DNA of 9,733 nt from Candidatus Moraniibacteriota bacterium. Its GTDB lineage: Bacteria; Patescibacteriota; Minisyncoccia; Moranbacterales; UBA2206. Shown here in pieces: positions 5,559-9,733 of the stretch. Every line of letters begins with the position of its first letter. Positions within the stretch are counted from its first letter, which is position 1. The notes below the pieces were generated by a model. The model worked only from the letters and a program-made list of their open reading frames with translations. It was not told the origin of the DNA and made no database searches. The stretch lies in NCBI GenBank assembly GCA_003534085.1, contig DQBY01000096.1, positions 754 to 10,486 on the forward strand. Direction: 5' to 3'. A program made the translations under genes and the position numbers.

Positions 5559-5565
5559 AAGGAGG
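5559..5565 (+). promoter_or_regulatory. Strong Shine-Dalgarno AAGGAGG deciding a TTG start
   Basis: AAGGAGG directly abuts the ileS stop codon and ends 5 nt before TTG 5571. Its strength contrasts with the SD-less starts of the glycosyltransferase and ileS genes, and it fixes the TTG as the likely initiation codon. Confidence 0.8.
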
Positions 5566-5570
5566 AGTTC

Positions 5571-5843
5571 TTGAAAAATTTAAAATTATTCGGATTTGTT
5601 ATAGCGATTGTTTTTGTCGCGGTGGTATTTGCTCTGTTGAATTATGTTCATGAAAATTTCCCCCGGCTGGAAATCGCTTTATTTTTTCTGGTAGCCCTTC
5701 AGTTGGGGGCACTGGTTGCGGTTGTTATCGTGGTGTTCTTGGATCACAGGAGGGACAAGGAGGAAAAAGAAAAGCAATTAATGAAAGAGGCAGAATATAA
5801 GAAAAACAACAAAGAGATGCTTGAAAAATTAAAGGATAAATGA
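5571..5843 (+). CDS. Small two-helix membrane protein, LapA-like layout
   Basis: The 90-residue product is not recognised with certainty. Two hydrophobic helices are clear: residues about 6-26 (LFGFVIAIVFVAVVFALLNYV) is interrupted by a short polar loop HENFPR, then about 34-57. The C-terminal third (58-90) is highly charged, Lys/Glu-rich and probably helical or coiled coil on the cytoplasmic side. Two helices, a short outside loop and a charged cytoplasmic tail match the general layout of LapA/DUF1049 proteins, but no specific motif confirms that family. Translation starts at TTG 5571 behind a strong Shine-Dalgarno, 12 nt after ileS, so it is probably cotranscribed with ileS and within reach of T-box control. 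Its TGA stop overlaps the ribosome site of the next gene. Confidence 0.75.
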   Translation: MKNLKLFGFVIAIVFVAVVFALLNYVHENFPRLEIALFFLVALQLGALVAVVIVVFLDHRRDKEEKEKQLMKEAEYKKNNKEMLEKLKDK

Positions 5844-5855
5844 GGAGGGAGTAAC

Positions 5856-6068
5856 ATGGGAATGAAAAAAAGAGGTTGGGTTATGTCGCTTGATGCACGA
5901 TTTATTATTTACATAGTGATCGGGCTAGTGCTCTTTATTTCGGGAATATTTTGGACCGGGCCATATATAATGACGGCTGCAGGATTTTCAAAGAATATTT
6001 CTGCAATTCCTGTAGCTTTTCTCCAATTGCTGGCGGTGTATCCCATCAGTAGAGCACTTTTCCGGTGA
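5856..6068 (+). CDS. Small hypothetical two-helix membrane protein
   Basis: The 70-residue protein is of no family I recognise. It begins with a basic, cytoplasmic-type tail (MGMKKRGW), followed by a hydrophobic helix at about 16-33 and a second at about 49-68, linked by TGPYIMTAAGFSKN. By the positive-inside rule both termini would be cytoplasmic. A strong Shine-Dalgarno (AGGAGG, 5843-5848) lies 7 nt before ATG 5856 and overlaps the upstream stop, so translation is probably coupled to the 90-residue membrane protein; the two may act together. A terminator follows 12 nt after its stop, making it the last gene of the ileS unit. A second ATG at codon 3 is possible, but spacing favours the first. 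Confidence 0.72.
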   Translation: MGMKKRGWVMSLDARFIIYIVIGLVLFISGIFWTGPYIMTAAGFSKNISAIPVAFLQLLAVYPISRALFR

Positions 6069-6079
6069 AGATTTTTTGG

Positions 6080-6113
6080 GGCCCTTTGAGTAATCTCGGG
6101 GCCTTTTCTTTTT
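6080..6113 (+). terminator. Intrinsic terminator ending the ileS operon
   Basis: GGCCC (6080-6084) pairs with GGGCC (6099-6103), and TGAG (6087-6090) with CTCG (6095-6098), closing a TAAT loop with a 2-nt TT bulge. The stem is followed by TTTTCTTTTT (6104-6113). It sits between the 70-residue membrane protein and recO, so recO should have its own promoter in the 26 nt that follow, or depend on readthrough. Confidence 0.8.
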
Positions 6114-6139
6114 GCCAGAATTTGAGATAAAATCATATC

Positions 6140-6853
6140 ATGGACTACAAATATACAGGAATCATATTGAATAAAAAAAACGTCGGCGAAACGGATCGGA
6201 TCTATACGATCTATACTTTGGAAGCGGGCAAGATACGGATTTTAGGCAAGGGCGTGAGAAAGCCGAACGCGAAGCTGGCCGGAAGCCTGGAGCCGATCAC
6301 TTTGGCGGAAATTTTTGTGGCCAAAAGCAAGGGGATGGGAAAGATAACCGGAGCCATTCCTCTGGAAAATTTTTCTAAGATAAAGTCGGATTTTGATGCG
6401 CTGGAAAAAGTCTATGACGCTTTTGTAATTTTTAGCAAAATAATCGCTGATCAGGAAAAAGACAAGGAGGTCTATGAAATTTTTCTAAGCTTCTTGTTCG
6501 GATTGGAGAAAATAAGCGGAGAAGAAAATAAAGCGAAGATGGAAGTTTCGACGCTCGGATTTTTTTTCAAACTCCTTTTCCAAATGGGGTACGGTCTTGA
6601 GGTAAATAATTGCGTCCATTGCGGGAAAAAACTTGAACCGGATAATAATCTTTTCAGCGCTTCAAGGGGCGGAATTTTGTGCCGAGACTGCCAGTCTTTT
6701 GAAAATAAAAGGATAAAGATCAGCCCGGAATCCATAAAGCTCATCCGGATTTTTCTGAAGAATAAGATAGGAAGCCTGACAAAGCTGCAAGTTTCGCAAA
6801 AAGATCTGAATAATTTGAAAGTCGTGGTACAGGAAAGCTTTAATTGGATATAG
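6140..6853 (+). CDS. recO: DNA repair protein RecO
   Basis: The 237-residue protein matches RecO, which with RecR loads RecA onto SSB-coated single-stranded DNA in the RecFOR repair pathway. The N-terminal OB-fold opens with YKYTGIILNKKNVGETDRI and continues through GKIRILGKGVRKPNAKLAGSLEP, the most recognisable RecO stretch. The helical C-terminal domain carries the zinc-binding quartet C158-x2-C161 and C181-x2-C184 (CVHCGKKL and CRDCQ), with the typical FSASRGGILC between. Length is in the usual range. ATG 6140 gives the canonical N-terminus; there is no clear Shine-Dalgarno. It lies behind a terminator, so it is probably a separate transcription unit. Nothing is visibly broken. Confidence 0.93.
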   Translation: MDYKYTGIILNKKNVGETDRIYTIYTLEAGKIRILGKGVRKPNAKLAGSLEPITLAEIFVAKSKGMGKITGAIPLENFSKIKSDFDALEKVYDAFVIFSKIIADQEKDKEVYEIFLSFLFGLEKISGEENKAKMEVSTLGFFFKLLFQMGYGLEVNNCVHCGKKLEPDNNLFSASRGGILCRDCQSFENKRIKISPESIKLIRIFLKNKIGSLTKLQVSQKDLNNLKVVVQESFNWI

Positions 6854-6870
6854 GATAAATTCCAAATTCA

Positions 6871-6964
6871 TCTAATTTTCTAATTCCTAATAAAATTAGA
6901 AAACAGCACTATGATGCCACTGGTTGTTATTGGGTGAATCAGGCAATTAGAAATTAGAAATTAA
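6871..6964. repeat. Inverted heptad repeats between recO and the membrane protein gene
   Basis: The left arm (about 6873-6891) reads TAATTTTCTAATTCCTAAT, and the right arm (about 6946-6963) is built from AATTAGA/AAATTAG heptamers. The reverse complement of the right arm matches the left at 17 of 18 positions with one gap. The roughly 54-nt interval between them (about 6892-6945) has no coding sense. AAATTCC-type units just left of it (6856-6870) resemble the repeat in argS. The structure may fold in RNA, but it lacks a T-tract. Confidence 0.6.
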
Positions 6965-6993
6965 ATCGACTTTCAAAAAATCTCCCGATTTGG

Positions 6994-6999
6994 TATACT
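6994..6999 (+). promoter_or_regulatory. Putative -10 box TATACT for the membrane protein/tgt unit
   Basis: TATACT lies 35 nt before ATG 7035, which would give a leader of about 29 nt. A weak -35 (TTTCAA, 6971-6976) is spaced 17 nt upstream. An alternative -10 is TATAAA at 7005-7010. This placement argues for ATG 7035 over the in-frame TTG at 6990, which would lie upstream of transcription. Confidence 0.45.
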
Positions 7000-7034
7000 G
7001 TCTGTATAAAATAAAAAAAATAAACGGGCAAAGC

Positions 7035-8933
7035 ATGTCTTTATCTGAAATAAAAAAGAAATTGTATTCATCGCAAGCTGATGAGAATCTGTCGCAACAT
7101 TCTCAAAATGAATATGATTCCAAGAGCATTTCGCAATCCGATCTTGCCGGAGACAGTAATGATGTTTGGGCCGAAAAGGATGCCGGCTTGGAAGATAATC
7201 AAAAAAACGCCATAAAAATCGGCGCTTTTGTCATTGTCGGAATAACCGTGCTGTCAGTTTTGGTCTTCGGAACTTACCGGTACATGCAGAGCGCTTTTAG
7301 CGAATCCAATGTCGCTGTGAATATCGAGGGACCGAAGGATGCTTCCAGCGGAAAGCTGCTGGATTATGAAATAAGCTATGAAAACAGAAACCGGGCATCC
7401 TTAAAAGGGACTGTCCTGCGCGTCAGTTATCCCGAAAATTTCAAACCGGGAGAAAATGCTAATTTCAAATCAGAGAGTCTGACGAGCGGAGTATTCGCGC
7501 TCGGCGACATAGCGGGGAAATCTTCCGGTAAAATAATTTTTTCCGGCAATGCGTATAGCCCGAAAGGAACATTGATGTACCTCAAGGCCGATCTGATATA
7601 TTCTCCCTCAAACGCAAGCTCTCAGTATGTATCCCGGAATCAGTACGCGATAAATGTCGATTCTTCTCCTATCGAGCTGGAAATTTTTGCTCCTCAAAAA
7701 ATATCGAGCGGAGACAGCGTCGATTATCAGATAAACTATACCAATACCGGCAAAGAAGATTTTGACGGAATCAGGATAAGGCTGGAGTATCCGGAAACAT
7801 TTTCTTTCTCGCGGGCCAATCCGGCGCCTTCAGAAGGAGAAGATGTCTGGTATATAGGACGGTTGGAAGCCGGCCATTCAGGGAAGATAATAATAAGCGG
7901 AAAACTGGAAGGCGGATGGGATGAGGTAAAGAATGTGCATGCCTATCTCGGAAAAAACAGCCAGGACGGATTTTGGACTTATAGCGAAGAAAAAACCTCG
8001 ACCTCCATAATCGCCCCGCCGATAATCATCTCTCAAACTGTGAACGGGATGAGCGGCTATGCGGCCAAACCGGGAGAGGTGCTGCGTTTCGAAATAGGAT
8101 ATAAAAACAATACTTCGATAGCTTTGCGCGACGTGATAATAAAAGAAAAGATAGACAGCCCCGTGCTTGATTATGCTTCTCTCGAGCTTCGCAAAGGAGG
8201 TTTTGATCCGAACTCGAAAACTATTATATGGAAAGGCGTGGATGATCCTTCTCTCAAACTGTTATCTCCCGGCCAGAGCGGATCGGTGATTTTTTCCATC
8301 AAAGTCAAGGAAATGATTCCGATTTCGAATTCCAGCGATAAAAATTTTATCATTTCTGCCAATGTAAAGATAGACAGTCCGGATATCCAAACGCCCATAG
8401 GCTCAAACAAGATCGTTTCCGGCAATGTTATGGACATAAGACTAAATTCAAAATTGGTGCTGGACGGCAAAGGATATTTTAATGATTCGGACATTCCCAA
8501 TTCCGGACCTATTCCGGCCAAAATCGGGGAAGCCACGACATATACGATCCGCTGGAAGGCGATGAATGTTTCAAACGATGTCAACGAAGCCAAGGTGACC
8601 GCTTCTTTGCCGACCGGAATCATAATGGCAGGCAACATCTTTCCGGAGGATGAAAGATTGACGTATAACGAGCGGGACAACAGCATAATTTGGGACATCG
8701 GAAAAATGGAAGCGGGAGACGGAATATTGAAAGCTCCGCGCGAAGTCGCCTTTCAGATACGTCTCGTTCCGGCCCAAAATCAGTTCGACACCATGCCGAC
8801 TTTGATCGGACCGGCGGTTTTTTCAGCAAAAGATCTGTTTACCGGCAATATTATTTCAACTTCGATCGACAAGAAAACGACGGCCTTGACGGAGGACAGC
8901 GGGATCGGCACCAATTACAAAATTGTGCGATAA
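7035..8933 (+). CDS. Single-pass membrane protein with four DUF11-like Ig domains
   Basis: The 632-residue protein has a polar N-terminal tail of about 58 residues (MSLSEIKKKLYSSQADENL...), presumably cytoplasmic, one transmembrane helix at about 59-80 (IGAFVIVGITVLSVLVFGTY), and a large extracytoplasmic part. The latter holds four repeats of roughly 115-145 residues starting near 91, 209, 326 and 470. Each has a Y-x-I-x-Y-x-N strand (LDYEISYENRN, VDYQINYTNTG, LRFEIGYKNNT, TTYTIRWKAMN), a yP-ETF or LPTGI strand, and a W-x-IG-x-L-x-aG strand (WYIGRLEAG, WDIGKMEAG). This pattern is that of DUF11-like beta-sandwich domains. There is no LPXTG or enzymatic motif, so a structural or adhesion role at the cell surface is an inference. 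ATG 7035 was chosen because of the upstream promoter and because upstream codons are not protein-like. The stop at 8931-8933 is 2 nt from the tgt start, indicating cotranscription. Confidence 0.8.
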   Translation: MSLSEIKKKLYSSQADENLSQHSQNEYDSKSISQSDLAGDSNDVWAEKDAGLEDNQKNAIKIGAFVIVGITVLSVLVFGTYRYMQSAFSESNVAVNIEGPKDASSGKLLDYEISYENRNRASLKGTVLRVSYPENFKPGENANFKSESLTSGVFALGDIAGKSSGKIIFSGNAYSPKGTLMYLKADLIYSPSNASSQYVSRNQYAINVDSSPIELEIFAPQKISSGDSVDYQINYTNTGKEDFDGIRIRLEYPETFSFSRANPAPSEGEDVWYIGRLEAGHSGKIIISGKLEGGWDEVKNVHAYLGKNSQDGFWTYSEEKTSTSIIAPPIIISQTVNGMSGYAAKPGEVLRFEIGYKNNTSIALRDVIIKEKIDSPVLDYASLELRKGGFDPNSKTIIWKGVDDPSLKLLSPGQSGSVIFSIKVKEMIPISNSSDKNFIISANVKIDSPDIQTPIGSNKIVSGNVMDIRLNSKLVLDGKGYFNDSDIPNSGPIPAKIGEATTYTIRWKAMNVSNDVNEAKVTASLPTGIIMAGNIFPEDERLTYNERDNSIIWDIGKMEAGDGILKAPREVAFQIRLVPAQNQFDTMPTLIGPAVFSAKDLFTGNIISTSIDKKTTALTEDSGIGTNYKIVR

Positions 8934-8935
8934 AG

Positions 8936-9733
8936 ATGGAAAAGTTTAAAATCATTTCAAAGAAAAAAATAAGGAAAGGAAAAATCCAAACTAAAAACGG
9001 AGAAATAAAAACTCCGTTTTTTATGCCTGACGCGACAAGGGGTTTTATGAAATCATTGAGCGATGCCGATCTAAATAAAATTGGAATCGGTCCAATGGTC
9101 GTCAATACGTATCATTTATATCTTCAGCCCGGAATGGATCTTATTAAAAAAGCAGGCGGAATTCATCGCTTCATGAATTGGAATCATCCGCTTTTATCCG
9201 ATTCGGGAGGATATCAAATTTTTTCGTTGATCCATAAAAATCCCGAGATGGGAAAAATAACGGATGAAAAAGCAATTTTCAAATCGCCTTTGGACGGACG
9301 CAAGCACGAGCTGACTCCGGAAAAATCCATCCAGATCCAGTTCGATCTTGGTGTTAACATGATGGTGGTGCTGGATGATGTGCCGCCGGTAACTTATTCT
9401 GAGGAGGAAACAAGAATTGCGGTCGAGAGGACCGTCATGTGGGCCAAGCGATGCAAAGCGGAATATGAGCAGCAGATCAAGAAAAGGAAAATAAATTCGG
9501 AAGAGCGCCCGTTGATTTTTGGCGTTATCCAAGGAGGAAAAAATGCCGAGCTTCGAAAATATTGCGCGGAAGAATTGGTGAAGCTTGATTTTGACGGTTA
9601 TGGATTCGGCGCTCGTCATATTGATGAGAATGGCAATCTTATGGAGGATATGGTTAGAGAAACGGCACAAATGATACCAGGGGATAAATTGCGCTTTGCG
9701 CTGGGCGTCGGCACGCCGGAGGACATCGTAAAA
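8936..9733 (+). CDS. tgt: tRNA-guanine transglycosylase family protein (3' partial)
   Basis: The first 266 residues are present; the frame is open to the end of the window. It belongs to the TGT (alpha/beta)8 barrel family, which exchanges G34 of GUN-anticodon tRNAs for a 7-deazaguanine base. Visible motifs: TPFFMPDATRG, VVNTYHLYLQPG, the catalytic LSDSGGYQIFSL with D89, DGRKHELTPEKSIQIQ, LDDVPP with D147, FGVIQGG with Q199, and LGVGTPEDIVK. D89, D147 and Q199 correspond to D102, D156 and Q203 of the Zymomonas enzyme. Two pocket positions are unusual: V149 replaces the bacterial Cys158, and the GGLAVGE loop reads GARHIDE (225-231). The nucleophile Asp and zinc site lie beyond the window. ATG 8936 follows the upstream stop by 2 nt; no other start precedes the conserved region. 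The loop makes preQ1 specificity uncertain; queuine use or another 7-deazaguanine role are alternatives. Confidence 0.9.
   Translation, partial: MEKFKIISKKKIRKGKIQTKNGEIKTPFFMPDATRGFMKSLSDADLNKIGIGPMVVNTYHLYLQPGMDLIKKAGGIHRFMNWNHPLLSDSGGYQIFSLIHKNPEMGKITDEKAIFKSPLDGRKHELTPEKSIQIQFDLGVNMMVVLDDVPPVTYSEEETRIAVERTVMWAKRCKAEYEQQIKKRKINSEERPLIFGVIQGGKNAELRKYCAEELVKLDFDGYGFGARHIDENGNLMEDMVRETAQMIPGDKLRFALGVGTPEDIVK

Noticed and set aside
6106..6139. A promoter for recO (TTGCCA 6112-6117 with TATCAT 6136-6141 or TAAAAT 6128-6133)
   Set aside because: One pair gives a -10 box overlapping the ATG and the other a spacing of only 10 nt. recO needs a promoter after the terminator, but I cannot place it with confidence.
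6990..7034. TTG 6990 as the start of the DUF11-like protein
   Set aside because: It overlaps the likely -10 box and the extra residues are not protein-like; ATG 7035 opens the conserved tail.
8171..8698. A 175-codon open frame on the minus strand opposite the DUF11-like protein gene
   Set aside because: The + strand frame has a clear domain pattern and codon phase; the antisense translation shows no family or start signal.
9194..9670. A 158-codon minus-strand frame opposite tgt
   Set aside because: The + strand encodes unmistakable TGT motifs throughout this interval.
1..9733. tRNA or rRNA genes, insertion sequences, CRISPR arrays, or use of an alternative genetic code
   Set aside because: No cloverleaf, rRNA core motif, transposase or spaced repeat array was seen, and TGA acts as stop at three gene ends where translation past it would run into a ribosome site, a terminator or noncoding sequence.

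Overview
The window looks like part of a small, AT-leaning bacterial genome of the Candidate Phyla Radiation (Patescibacteria; a Parcubacteria/Moranbacteria-like lineage is my best guess, from protein style and repeat content, not from a database search). Every gene is on the + strand, intergenic gaps are short, many starts lack a Shine-Dalgarno sequence, and both aminoacyl-tRNA synthetases carry low-complexity in-frame insertions. TGA serves as a normal stop (for example at 319-321, 5841-5843 and 6066-6068), so the UGA-glycine code of Gracilibacteria/SR1 is excluded.

Layout: (1) 1-321 is the 3' end of argS. (2) 322-425 holds a promoter between inverted repeat arms. (3) 426-1589 encodes a GT4-type glycosyltransferase. 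(4) 1590-1916 is a T-box riboswitch with an isoleucine ATC specifier, an antiterminator and a competing terminator. It is of the short-stem-I type, and two repeat elements enlarge its stem II loop and its stem III. (5) 1917-2627 is a strikingly AT-rich nucleotidyltransferase-fold gene lying between the T-box and its expected target. (6) 2637-5558 is ileS (type 2/eukaryote-like), followed by two small membrane-protein genes (5571-5843 and 5856-6068) with strong Shine-Dalgarno sites, then a terminator at about 6080-6113. (7) 6140-6853 is recO. (8) 6854-7034 has inverted heptanucleotide repeats and a promoter. (9) 7035-8933 encodes a single-pass membrane protein with four DUF11-like Ig domains, and tgt follows from 8936 and runs off the end of the window.

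How the parts fit: the T-box should sense uncharged tRNA-Ile and release transcription of the nucleotidyltransferase gene together with ileS and probably the two small membrane genes. RecO (recombinational repair) forms its own unit, and the membrane protein plus tgt form another.

The most unusual signals are a family of 7-nt-periodic repeats, found both in loops of synthetase genes and as inverted arms in noncoding DNA; a 28-bp palindrome decoded within ileS; the inserted nucleotidyltransferase gene captured by the T-box; and a tRNA-guanine transglycosylase whose base-recognition loop departs from the bacterial consensus.
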